The notes below the pieces were generated by a model, which saw only the letters and a list, made by a program, of their open reading frames with translations, was not told where the DNA came from and searched no databases. The position numbers were made by a program, and so were the translations under genes. A stretch of DNA of 64,000 nt from assembly GCA_003184365.1 (NCBI GenBank), contig NKYR01000009.1:310001-374000 (forward strand). The letters run 5' to 3'. This DNA is from Evernia prunastri (lineage: Eukaryota; Ascomycota; Lecanoromycetes; Lecanorales; Parmeliaceae). Shown one piece after another: positions 1 through 11,330 of this stretch (position 1 is the first letter of the stretch; each line of letters begins with the position of its first letter).

Positions 1-1236
1 GATTTCATAGCGTCTGATGGCAGGTGCCACCTCGGGCAGAAGAGCAATGTCGTCGGCTTACATTGTGAGAGCATGAGTCCACTCTGAAACTTTACGGAGC
101 TTTCCCGTAATCTTAATTATTTTATGAGACCAGTTGTATCTTTCCTTCAGCTACTTTGTCTTTGGCCCTAGGAAGATCTGAGCTGCGTGCGTTGTTGCAT
201 CATGAGGAAAGTTATACTGTTATAAGATAGAAGTTATATTAATCACGAAGAAATCAAGGTAAATAATCTCTCACTGGATTTCTTTTTTTTTTGTCTCTTT
301 GAATCAAAAATCAGTACAATCCACCCAAAAAGCACATCTCTCAATTATGGCCTTGTGGCCTCCAAAAGAGGCACATCTGCCAGAAATCTCTTGCCCGATC
401 AGACGTAACATTGGTAGCAATGTTATTGTAGTACATGGAGCTGAGGGTTACCGCGGTGATTGAACTATCGGCAGAAATTTCTCGAAATCTGGCTCTGAAA
501 ATGGCGCTAACCTCACCCGTGCGGAGCATCCAATGAGGGATGTTATGGCCCTTAGGAAGCGGGAACTAGTTCTGGAACGCGACCTGGTTGCAGCTTCTGA
601 TAATGCGAGCCAGTAAGACTCGAGAAATCTATGAGAAAAGAGATTAATCAGTTTCTTGTAATTATAAATGACTGTGATGGTCGGCGTGTCTGGACTCATC
701 TCATCAGCAGGGACGAGTGATGAAAAGCCCTACGAAGCTATTGCAAATTGAGTCTGGAATAAACTTATAGATGCGGAGATGAAACTACTCTCATCAATCG
801 TATGGATCTCATGTTAAGCAAATCCGAGCAGGTTCGGGGACGACTGTGGTACAATGGCCGGGTCTTCTGGACTATTGGACTCTATACTATTGTCGAGACT
901 GAAGCCATTCCACTTGAGATTTTGATAGATACTATTGACATCAACGGGATCGCAATCCAAGTCGTCAATGCCACGATGTTGTCAAGATTCATTCCGATGA
1001 GTCAGATTGTCCAGGGGAGATCTGTGGCGCTGGCTTATCTCTGCAACTTGCGAGATGGAATAGAGCGGAGCTGAAATGGTGGTTCCACTCGCTACTGATG
1101 ATTTGGCCGTCGTATTGAGTCAAGTCTTGACGAGACTGCCGATAGAGAGGGTGTAGAGGAGAGCATGCATTGTTGGAGACATGTAGCCGTTGAAGCAGAC
1201 GGTAGGACACCGAGTTGGATTGGCTGCGGAAACTCG
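1..1236. other. Gene-poor left edge, no supported gene
   Basis: Only short unrelated open frames are present here, none with a motif I recognise and none with a convincing start and splice pattern. A frame at 802-1074 (+) and two overlapping minus-strand frames at 341-699 look protein-like in composition but match nothing I know. The stretch continues into transposon relics, so it is most simply read as decayed repeat or intergenic DNA. Confidence 0.5.
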
Positions 1237-1831
1237 TTACCCCCGCATTATCTTGAGCTTTTTGAGCTGCAAGGTCAGCAACCTTACAAGTCTGACGAGC
1301 TTGACGGTCGAGAATAACTTTTCAAATTGTCTAATGAGGGTAGGCATCCTTTGCTTCTCTTTAGAGTTCTTAGGCAGCGGGCCGAAAACTAAATCTCCTA
1401 ATTGAGCACCACTGTCCATTTGGTGTGAGAAATCCGCTTCTGCTTACATTGGGATCGCCCAATATGAATTCGAAGCATCGAACATGGAATATACTCCGAA
1501 GCCCGGGGTAATGAGCGTATCTACCACTTCTTGAAGGTGGTGCGCGGGGTCGTCAATTTTCATGGTGTACCCATTTACTGGCATAAAGTTATGTAAATTC
1601 ATGAACTTCACAGTCAGCGGTCTCTTGATCTCCATGAGCTTGTCGATCAGCAGCTTCTTGAGCTTCTTGAGCTGCACGATTTCGGCGCGTCTCGATCCTA
1701 GGGCTGGCTTCACAGCCCGCTTCTTTTTTTCTGTTCAAGACAGGCCGAGCGTTGGACTTCTTCTTGCGTCGTCTCACAGGCGTCGTGTTCGGTATTTGAA
1801 TGTAGTACTCTGGTTCACCAATGGAATCCAT
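1237..1831 (-). mobile_element. Ty3/Gypsy-like reverse transcriptase relic
   Basis: This is a broken fragment of an LTR-retrotransposon polymerase. Read on the minus strand, the frame at 1713-1444 contains a stretch like the Gypsy RT start: a basic segment, an N-L-H-N-like motif, then FDASNSYWAIPM, which corresponds to the RT motif before the catalytic core (family pattern FDxxxxYxQIPM). After a frame change the reading continues as GFLTPNGQW and then QLGDLVFGPLP (around 1415-1380), both typical of fungal Gypsy RT. The catalytic YxDD box, integrase and LTRs are not visible. Frame changes, stops and a gap between the motifs show it is dead. The upstream minus-strand frames up to about 2200 may belong to the same element. 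Confidence 0.6.
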
Positions 1832-2199
1832 GCTTGATGGAGTAATGTGTGCATCACGGTATGATCACAACGTCTTCTCAGGGGTTCATAATGTACAACA
1901 ATACAACCAGGAGCCATTTGCGACACAAACAGTGTATGCATATTGTCCAGCATTGAGTTCCTCGCCCTCTCTAATGACAAATCGGATCGCACAGACATCG
2001 ACCATCTTTGAATTTACTTGACTGTCTCTCTCTTTACGTCCTTGCTTCGGTGACCCGAGCATCTGATATTTAGGATCCAAGAACCCTCGAAAGTACAGAT
2101 GCTGATAGCGATTTTGTTTTGATCTCCGTGACATTTGAGGTTGACACTTGGATAAAGGCTTCAAGGTGGAGACCTTTGGCAAAAGATGGTGAGATGACA

Positions 2200-3160
2200 C
2201 GTCAGGAAATGTGGTAGGACTTCTGGTATGGCTGTAGACACGTTGCTGAAGTGATATTATGTTCTTGGTAATGTATCTCGGCTTAATTCCAAGAGATTTT
2301 CGATCTTCCGATTGAGTCTATCCATTCGTCCGCAGATGAGAGTCTAAAGCTTGTCTAGCAGATCTACGAACTTTGCGAGTTGTTTAGCAAGAATATTTAT
2401 GTAAGGCCATTATGGGTGAGGTGATAAGAAGTTGCCAGTGAATATACAAATCGTTTCATGAGTCTGCTATTTGAACCGACTAGGAAATGTGAGCGTTGAA
2501 ATGTTGCGTAAATCACAGATATGGGATATTTGCAGATATAAGAGTTCTGGTAAAGGGCTTTGATGTATGTTTGTTGAACACAACGAAGAAGAATCGAAGT
2601 AGAGGCCTCAGCTAAGCCTAAGACAGCGTATGGACATAGGTAAGGAGGACAACAATAGTCACTGAACGAACTCGGGCCACAGTCTTTTCCGTCGCCTTGG
2701 ATCACTGGCGGTATAGATCGATGTGTTCAGTTCCGTTTTCCGTAGGGTAGAAACGCCGAGAACGCTCGAATAAGGTTGGAGCATGGACATGTGTCAACTG
2801 TCGGAACTCTCTATACGTTTCTGATTCTCAATTTCTCCGTAGAGCAACATATCGAGTGTCTTCCATTCGTAATTTCGAAGCAGGTGAATGATTTTGGCTC
2901 GAAGTTGTGGGCAGGCAGCGAGAAGCGGATAAGTAGCTAGAATTTCAAATACGCGCCACTCTAACCTCGAGTCCTAATCTCAACATCCAGCTCCAAGCAA
3001 TCTTTGACATGAAGTATTGTCGAGTGGATGAAAGTTGAGCGCCAGAACATTTTTTTTGGCTGTTAGTGATTGTCCGTGTGTATCCTTGATCGACGTAAGT
3101 GACGCTTCGGCCAAGGTTGATTCCACAGCCTGTCCCATCGTAGAGAAGTGTGTAGTTTGG
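2200..3160. other. No recognisable gene
   Basis: Short frames only, for example a 102-residue minus frame at 2397-2705, with no motif I can place. Its position between two transposon relics makes decayed repeat DNA the likeliest content. Confidence 0.4.
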
Positions 3161-3457
3161 TCAATTGATGACAGTGCAAAAGTTTCTTTCCGCGCTAGAA
3201 GCGGTCCCTAGATATGATAAATATGTCATGAATCGGATAGCAGGTCCACCCTCGTCATAAATTTGGCTCCATGGCTTAATGTAGATAAGCAGCGTGTGGA
3301 AGATTTCTAGCCCTCCCGCGATCTCCATAGATGCGAGGGTCTGTGTGGAATCATTTCCCTCATTCACCATCAGAACAGGTTGCCCGCCAATTTTTGAGAA
3401 ATATGACCTCATACTCGGCTCATTGGCATCATCGAGTCTAAGATTCTCCCAAACCAT
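3161..3457 (-). pseudogene. Short coding-like relic, unknown
   Basis: A 98-residue minus-strand frame with ordinary protein composition and no recognised domain. It lies just downstream, on the same strand, of the Plavaka-like piece and could be a decayed 3' part of that element or of a captured gene. No start context or splice signals support an intact gene. Confidence 0.25.
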
Positions 3458-3591
3458 AAGAATGTCGTCTCGCCTGTTGGCCCGATGTGAGTAAGCTGTC
3501 TTGCTGCTTCTCTTCTTGATGGTGCCTTGGGGTTGCAGTCTTCCAAACGAGCCTAAGGTATACTATTGGAGAAAGCTCGCTCAGTCGAAAA

Positions 3592-3894
3592 TCAAGGCCA
3601 CATCATAAGGTGTGATAACATAGTCGTATAGGGCACGGAGCTCTTCAAATAGGCTTTCAATTCTTGTGACCGAGTTGGTCCCAGTGTGATTGAAAAGACG
3701 TTTCTGGTACGTTGTCTCTCGAGCAAAGGCAGAGCCGGGAGGGTGAGATAAATACCGTTTAGACTGCGGTACATGTTTCGGTATAGTCCGAAGTCATCAA
3801 TAAAGCAGGTAAAGATATTTTCAAATCCTTCCCTGAAGTCGTGATGGTAACGTCTGTTAGAACGAAGTATCCGATAACCGTCGGGAGGCAACAA
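3592..3894 (-). mobile_element. Plavaka-like (CMC superfamily) transposase fragment
   Basis: A 100-residue frame contains CFIDDFGLYRNMYRSLNGIY followed shortly by ERQRTRNVFSITLGP. This matches the conserved stretch of fungal Plavaka-type DNA transposases, where a D-x-FG-x-YRN-x-YRSL block is followed by R-x-NVFPLTLGPHGS. In that family the aspartate is thought to belong to the catalytic triad. Only this block is present; the downstream catalytic regions and terminal repeats are not seen and the frame ends soon after. It is a dead fragment in an AT-rich setting. I am fairly sure of the family and sure that it is not intact. Confidence 0.6.
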
Positions 3895-3899
3895 ATATA

Positions 3900-4070
3900 A
3901 ATTTCCTACAATTCACGCACATTGATCTGCTATATCACTCTAGGTTTTAGGATTAAAAATATTATCTAAAAATCTTGAAAAATAATTCTATATCAGAAGA
4001 TAACATGATAGCAATTTAAAGGGTATCCGATCGTATATAATAAATTTATTTATTACGAGAAAAAGTCATG
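3900..4070. other. AT-rich block between relics
   Basis: A strongly AT-rich stretch, with runs such as ataataaatttatttatta, separates the transposase fragment from the next coding-like relic. This composition is what repeat-induced point mutation or old repeat decay can leave, but base counts are needed to say more. Confidence 0.45.
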
Positions 4071-4550
4071 AATTTGTTGCCTTTGCCTCGGCGGTTATCG
4101 GATATGATCGGCGGTGAGGTAGTATCTCTTGAGTTTAGTACTCGTATACTCTCAACAGTTTTGTTGCCTAATGCTCTGCAGTGATCCGTAAGCATATATA
4201 CAATCCCACTTCCATTCGGACAGCCAAGGAGGGCGAAAATGCCGCAATCGTTCGTGGTTTTCCCCGGCCGATACTCAATGTAGATTCTGGCACCAGGCAT
4301 GTATACCCTTCGTCCTACTTGGCCGGTAGGCGCGTCCGATCAACAAGTCCAGCATGAGCAGAGCATCATAATTTTCATGATCCTCATGTGCAGCCTTCAA
4401 GAAAGGAAGTATCTCTCCTAGTGTTGTGCTTTGACCTCCATCTCGAAGCTTCAAAAATCGGCTGTACCTGCTTATTTCTGTGGACGGGATTGTTGCGTCT
4501 ACTAGATGACAGCCTTTAAGGTCGTCGACGTTGCAAGCGAGAGGAAGCAA
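4046..4550 (-). pseudogene. Frameshifted coding relic, unknown family
   Basis: Two overlapping minus-strand frames (4550-4275 and 4300-4046) read as one protein broken by a frame change near 4280. The first part is a soluble-looking sequence with the segment AAHEDHENYDALLMLDLLIG; the second continues with IEYRPGKTTNDCGIFALLG. No start, domain or splice pattern is clear. It is on the same strand as the Plavaka-like fragment and could be cargo of that element or an unrelated dead gene. Confidence 0.35.
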
Positions 4551-4945
4551 TGAAAGGAGGGATTAGCCTAGAGAGAAGAAATGATGGAAACTCCATGGTT
4601 GGTTTCATGGGTTATGTCCATCATATTTCGAATAGTATGTAAAAATGAGTATGAAGAGATCTAGCTCATGTCTATTCACTTAGATTAGGGAAAAAAGCAA
4701 AATTCACCCTAGCATCGAACATTAATATGTTTCTGAATCGAGGCTGAAAGAGTAGTGCTGAGGATCCTGTCATTTTCAAAAAAGCCAACGATAGGGTTCA
4801 GAACTATGTTCTAAGCTCCTCGTCCTGGCAATCGATGTTACAATTTCCCTCTGGCCGCCTGGCTTCTAAGCTCTGTCTCTGTCTTTGAGTGTTCAAGAAA
4901 CAGCTGTTCGAGTGAGGTCCCACATTGCCCTGGAGACAGCTAGCT

Positions 4946-5686
4946 CTAAGCCTTCGCCATAACGGGTGCAACTGGCCTGGAGAAAACACAAATTGAGGTG
5001 AACTCACAAAGACAGTTTAAAACGAAGGACCAAAAGTGACTCTTGTCTTTAAATAACTGCTTGATCGCTTCAATGAGCTGGACTTGAAAGATGTCCTTGA
5101 GACGGTATCTGGATGTTGGGTACTGTCCACCATTTCCGGAAGATTGGTACTCTGACACTCTATGTAAGAAGTCTGGGCGCCAGGACCCTATTTGTCTCGT
5201 TCTCATCGTCAGCTTTCAGAAGGTCTTGCATATGTGCATTAGCAGTGAAGACAGCGTTTTTGTCAGGGATAGCTTCCTCCTCCTCGATAACTCCCTCAAG
5301 AAAGTGATTGTACTCGTGACCCAACTCTTCAAAGAATCCCAATGATATTCCCTCTCGCGTATATCGGCCACGGATGCCCCAAAGTCGTTCTCCGATTTCA
5401 GCTCGCGATACTTCTAGGTGCTTGTCGGCGAAAGAAGGCGAAGCATTGCTTCCCAGTCGGTGTGCTCGTGGTCGTAAATCCGTTTTGAATCTAACGGTAT
5501 TTGCAGAGAACTGATTGCCTCTCGGACCATGCTTTCCAAAGTCTTCTGCTCGACAGACTGGCTTCCTGACCTAAGATTGGCTGCGATTATGGCCAATGAG
5601 TGGAAGACGAAGGCAGATAGGCCACCGTTCTACATCCCGGCGCGAAGCTTTCTGTCTTTCAGCGCATTGGCGACAGTGTCAGACAT
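4946..5686 (-). pseudogene. Decayed host-type gene with in-frame stop and frameshift
   Basis: From an ATG at 5686 the minus strand reads MSDTVANALKDRKLRAGM, then a TAG at 5632-5630, then continues in the same frame with well-formed protein sequence to about 5420 (ending WEAMLRLLS). A one-base frame change near 5425 leads into a second frame through 5160 that contains EVSRAEIGERLWGIRG, then GFFEELGHEYNHFLEG and an acidic segment. Further minus-strand frames at 5206-4946 may be its 3' part. I do not recognise the family. The sequence on both sides of each lesion is too protein-like to be chance, so a recently decayed gene is the best reading; undetected introns are the alternative. Confidence 0.45.
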
Positions 5687-5742
5687 CGTTGAGAAGTGTC
5701 GAAAAGGATGCAAATCTTGGTAATGATGTGAGGACGATGGAG

Positions 5743-8700
5743 CCTGAGTAAGGAAAGCGTGGAGACGAAATGGTCGACAGATCGTCTTTCACACTTGTAG
5801 AGCAAACAGCTCAGTCCACACGATGGTGATGGCAGTGATGATCCGCTTACTATCTATGCTTGTGTGAATGCCAGAGGATATATCAATCGAAAGCGCATTA
5901 GCATGACTGCATCTAATAGAGAGCCTTAGTTAGGTCGTCCTTCACAACTTACTTTGACATGACGAAGTGAAAGGTGAAGAATGGGAAGACTGTCAGTGAG
6001 TGAGAGGAGCTGGGGATACGGCCTGAAAGATTCCACACAGTACAATAAGTAGGCTGGTTGTACGGTTCAACGCCTCAAAGATAGCCCACATATGCAGTTG
6101 CATTGTTCGCAGACGATGTGCAAAAGCTGAAAGCCCAACCGCTGGTTTCCACCGGACAATTCGGTAAGACACTGCCATAGACTAAGGCACTCACCACACT
6201 TTGACGACTTATTTATGTCACAACAGCGAGTGATTAAGATATTAGTAGAGCTATAGCAAAGATGAAATGATACCAGCATTGATGGAATAATGGTTTAGAC
6301 AGTAGAGCTCGACGTGGAGGAGTCTGTGATGGAGTGGTTGAGTAAGAAGTCATTGGCGAGATTCACTTCGCGGATATCATATTTGCAGCCAAGCGAGAAA
6401 GTCGTCGAATCCCATATATTCTCTTCAAGGATTCGTGGCCCCGTTTAACGCCCGGGCGGCGGCGACCGCACATCTACCTCCGGGACTTCTCGAACCTCTC
6501 CACCAGGTCTGGCACGTCTCTGTTTTCATCAGATCTGAGCCGTGATCGAAGAGCAACAAAAGTACCGCAGCTTGGTGATGGAGGGGGAGGGGGTCAGGCA
6601 CACAGGCATGACCCCCACGGGACCACCGGTCGCACTTCCACTGGCGCGAGCCAGAGGGCGGCGCGGTGCACGCCGCAGCAGGGTCACGCACGAGGGCGCG
6701 GACGCGACACAGGCACGCAGCGACTTCGCATGCGTTAGCGCAACCTTTCAGCAACACATGATTTCTCTTGCAGTCAACATATACCTTATACGGGAGTAGG
6801 AGCAGGAGGAACGACAGCAGAGATAGCTACACCTCATGTCAGCTAGAAACCTCGCATTGCTGTACATCAACTTACCAGGCGACTTCACAAAACTCCCGTT
6901 AGGGCCGCGACGGCGGGGGGTTGAGGGAGCGGACACTATCAACATCCTTAGCATGCCTCTCACTTTCCGCTCGGGTCCATGGTGTGCCTACAGAAACTTC
7001 TTGTCAAAGAATTAATAAGTTCGACGGGGCAATGCAGCTGCAATCAAGGCTCAATTTTTATTGTCGGGCAGCGTGCTGCGGAGAACTTTTCGACCAGCCA
7101 ATGTCTTCAGCAGGCATGCCCAAGTCCGAGATACGCTTTTTGATTCGAAATTGACAAATTTAATGGACTTCTGGTGAGGTCTGGTCAAGAGAGGACTTGA
7201 TGAGATTTATTTCCCATCACTGGTCACCTGTCGGAGAATAAGGCGTGTAGGCCAAGTGTTGAAATGGGTCTTAACCTTCATCTTCTGAACCTGTCCACAG
7301 GCCTTGTATTTATGAAGTACTTTGGTGTTTGCTTTTGCGAGCTCTGTCTTAGCTTCGACAATCGAACACAATTGATGATTGATCCTCGAGTCTGCGACTT
7401 GAATAAGAGTACGTGAACTCTCACCATGAATAATAAATCGCAGAGGCAGATGAAAACCATTGTTCTTGGAATTGGTCAATACTCAACGATCGTTCCCAAT
7501 CAAGACATGAACTAAAAGATGAACTCGCAGCAGTTAGGTATAGTCAAAGCCGATATCGTAAGACATTATCCACTGTCTCTAGTGCGTACTCTCACGCAAG
7601 CAAGCCTGCAGCGGTCTGGGTCGGAGGATGATCTCAACGACGATGGCGTATTTGAAGGACAATACGTCCAAGTGGTATGAGCGTAGAACAGGAGGCAATG
7701 GATCATTTTGAAGTGTTAAGGAGAGAAAGAATTCTCAACAAAAAACAAAATAAAGAGGGCGCACATGGTGTTGCCAATGATGCTGGCTTTGCGCGCTTGT
7801 CCCCCTCCCTACCCGCAGAGGACTCTCCAGCCCCCATAGCCCCAAGAAATTACTACCGTTATTCTGGGAGATGAGTCAGTTGGGGTCTATCTGTTAAAAA
7901 TGAGCGCATACCAGGCTGCCTATTTGAAGCTACATTAACCGTCTTGGCTTGTGTCAGCAAATTGCTGAAAGCTAATCTTCAAAAGGTCTCGGGTGTGGGA
8001 AAGAAAGAAGAATGGGAATATTTCAACGGCTTTCATTCTAATTCCGACTGAATTTGAACTGGGAAACGTGACAGTAAAGCAGGTTATGTTGTAATTTCAA
8101 GAAGGCGAACGGAGGTTGAAGCAGGTTGATCTGCAACTGTCAAGTCCTCACTGTCTGCGTCTTCAATGAATTGCTTCGTCAAATTCCGATCCCAAGCGTT
8201 CCACATAATGTGCGGCTTTTGACGTAACTGGACAATTATTTTCTCCAAAGCCTAAGATGACATTAGCATTGATTCATTGGCTACTGAAAATACTAATTCA
8301 CAAGGCTCTCGACGCGTATGTGAAGAACAGTATGGTATTTAGATTTATTTAGGGTACCAAAATGTCATTGAAGTTGTTCGAAGCAGGACATTGACCACAG
8401 AAGTGAGCGAGTAGAAGTTCCACTCTGTTCCACGACACAACTCTTGTCTGAGCCTCATTTTGAGTAAAAAGCAAGTATGTCATAATTGAGACAGCTTCTT
8501 CAATCGACATCTCATGCCTCAAGCCAAGCTCTGGGCATTTTGAAGTGGATTTCGTGTAGATAATCACATATTTATTTGACAATTGATGCCTCATGACTTG
8601 TGCTCCGTCGCTACCACTTGAGCATTTCTCAGGGCACAAGTGTTACTGTTCGGTCTAAACAGGCGAAATGAGACAAGGTTTTCGACCATTGGTTTGGTTT

Positions 8701-11330
8701 GTTCAGTGAGAAGCTTCCTGGGCACTTGATAGCTCTCTTAAAAATAGTGAGCCCAATAAATTAGGAAGATGACAGTGTGATATTTAGACGTATAGTGCAA
8801 AGAAAATGGCACCTCCGTTATTTGGCTTCCTCTAAATCAACCTATTTTCGTATAGACAATGCGGTAGACATAGCTGTGAACTGTAGAAGGCTGAGGGTAA
8901 ATTGCTCGCGTCTGAAGGTATCAGTGTATATATAGAGAGCTGACCGTCGAACGCCTTGATGTAAGAGTTTTGAAAGGATTGGATACTGTCTTGTGAAGAA
9001 TGGAAGTGGCACGAAGGCCATTGGAGTGACTGAAAAAAGTGATGACATGTACTGTGATCATAAGGTAGGCGCTATTCAAATAAATACGTCGTCGAGCTTA
9101 TTGAAGTGACTGATTCACGCAACATGCGGTACCGTTTCTCGCATATAGTGAATCTGTGCCCAAGGCGCTCTTGCAGCTACACCGTATCGTCTGATCGAGT
9201 AAAAGCTGTCTCAGCAAGATTAAGCCTTTGTGAACAGATGTTGGCTCCGTAAAGGTAGACCCAAGCAAAGCGTGGTGGCGGGCGGAACTTCCAGAACAGC
9301 CAAGAAGGAAACGCCCTGAAGCCAGTGGACAAAATCTTACCAGGAACCTCTGTCAGGTGAGACATTTGGGTTTGGCGATGGTAAATTGCTCACTTGCCAG
9401 CAGGTAAAATGTGAGTCACCCTCGACAGTGACGAAGAAAGAACCAAACAGAATAGGGAGTGAATTCCACAAGACACAACAACTTGTACATTTCTACCCCT
9501 TAGAAACTTTAAAGTAATACCGTGTGACTCGCAATCTCCCTCACAGCACTTTCGCCCTCCATCTCATCGCTTTGGTGGCTCATCGAAGAGTGTGTAAGGA
9601 AAGAGTGCTCGGTACCACCCCCAAATGTCCAATGTGCAACATCCTCGACACCTTCGTGTGGAGCGACGCAGTCTCCTCAGGGACTGACGCTGAATAGCTG
9701 CTCCAAAGATGCTGTGAATGTGATCGCGCGATAGCTGTCGCTTGCTGAATTCGCAAGAGGCAGTCACATGGTCATGGCATTACATTCTGGACTCTTGTGT
9801 TCTCCACGCACGGTAATAGAAAAGAGAATATTTTCGCCTGAAATGAATACTTGTTAGTTGTACTCAAAGAATGTCCTCTTGTTGATAGAGTTGGAGAGAT
9901 ACGTGGAACAGTGTCGCAAAAGATGGGAGTGATTGAGAAGAAATGAGGTGAGTGAATCTGAGGATGTGGATAACTACGGCGGTCGAAGGATCTAGTCTTT
10001 TTTCGCGAAGAATACGGCGACCGAGATATTCGATCTAAGCACCAAACCTTGCTAGGCTCCTAGGCAACTTCAATTTCGACCACTCTAAGTAAGCCCAGCA
10101 AGATGATTGTGAGGTAGTCATCCCTGGATCTTGCGTAGCTAGGCTCATATACCTGATGATCGTATCCCGCTACCCTTGTCCGAGAGGAGACTTATCTACA
10201 GAACTGTGAAGAAGGGACCGTCAGGGCGATCATCAAACAAATCAAATGGATCAATCAGCGTCAATTTCTTTAAACAGGTAAGGTCTCCAACCTTCATAAA
10301 GCAACCAATGAGTGACTTGCCGGTACAAGTGATCAACTTCGCCATCATTTAAAATCATCGACTGCTCCTCTTGAACACATACGCAGCTAGCTTGCAGCGT
10401 GCATGCTTCAATTAAAACAACATTATCGTTATGGACTCAGCATCGATCATGACCAGTACCGTTCCTCCGAGGTTCTTCAGGATGCCCAATATACTGTCGG
10501 GTAAGCCAGGCAGGCGTACTTGAGTCTAAAACACACGCGATAGATGCAACTTCACATTCGTAACGAGGAACTTTTAGGCGACAAAGGCATGGCAATAACC
10601 ACATTTAATGCTCAAAGCTGAGACTGGTGAAGCAATTAAGACTGTCTAATGTCCGCCTGTTATAGTCGCCTATCTTCCCTCTCAGCAGCAGAAAACCTCA
10701 CAGTGCTGGCCGGCCAAAATTCTTTCAAAGCCAGGAATCCCAACCTGCTCAAGAGATCTCAAAGTCAACTTCTCTATCAAAACGCGGTATCGTCCAAAGA
10801 AGCAGGAAACAGGTGGAAGAACTGTTTTTCTATTGCTCTTGTGTAACATGAGAACAGAACAGATGAGTAGGCTGATGTCCCGACCATGGGATAGATAAAG
10901 GCAGCACAGAAAATTGAAGCCTCCACTTGGAAACTTATTAAAACAGCTGTTCAGAAAAGTGAGGACCGGCGGATCTTCGGTATACGAGCTATCGATGTAA
11001 TGTCATATTAAGCAAAGCTGAGTGATTCAAAGCAACAAGGAAGTCCTGTCTAGCAAAGCAAAGCAAAGCAGCTCAACTATTTTTTTAAGCAAGCAAGAAC
11101 TCAAGCAACGTAAAAGAACATTAGATACACTTAGTGTGAATTCGAAAACGAGCAATGACATCGAGCAACGCAAAGTGATGCTAAGCCCAGAAAGTGATGT
11201 AGAGCAAATCCAAAGTTTGTGAAGGGAAACAACACAAATTTACGCGTTCCCCTCCCAACTTTTCCACACAATCATCATCCGACTCAACCACAATCAAGAC
11301 CGACGACATCGTCGCTACTCGCCACCCATT
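5743..11330. other. Gene-poor stretch with no supported gene
   Basis: About 5.6 kb with only short frames on both strands. It includes a locally GC-rich island (about 6430-6760) that stands out from its AT-richer surroundings and yields overlapping 85-110 residue frames with arginine- and alanine-rich shadow composition. A minus frame at 8349-8639 (96 residues) looks protein-like but has no motif I know. Short simple repeats (agcaa units) lie at about 11055-11110. The last hundred bases before 11331 are pyrimidine-rich and look like the promoter or leader of the next gene. Confidence 0.45.

Noticed and set aside
9975..9982. TACGGCGG as another copy of the foldback end
   Set aside because: Similarity stops after eight bases, so chance is sufficient.
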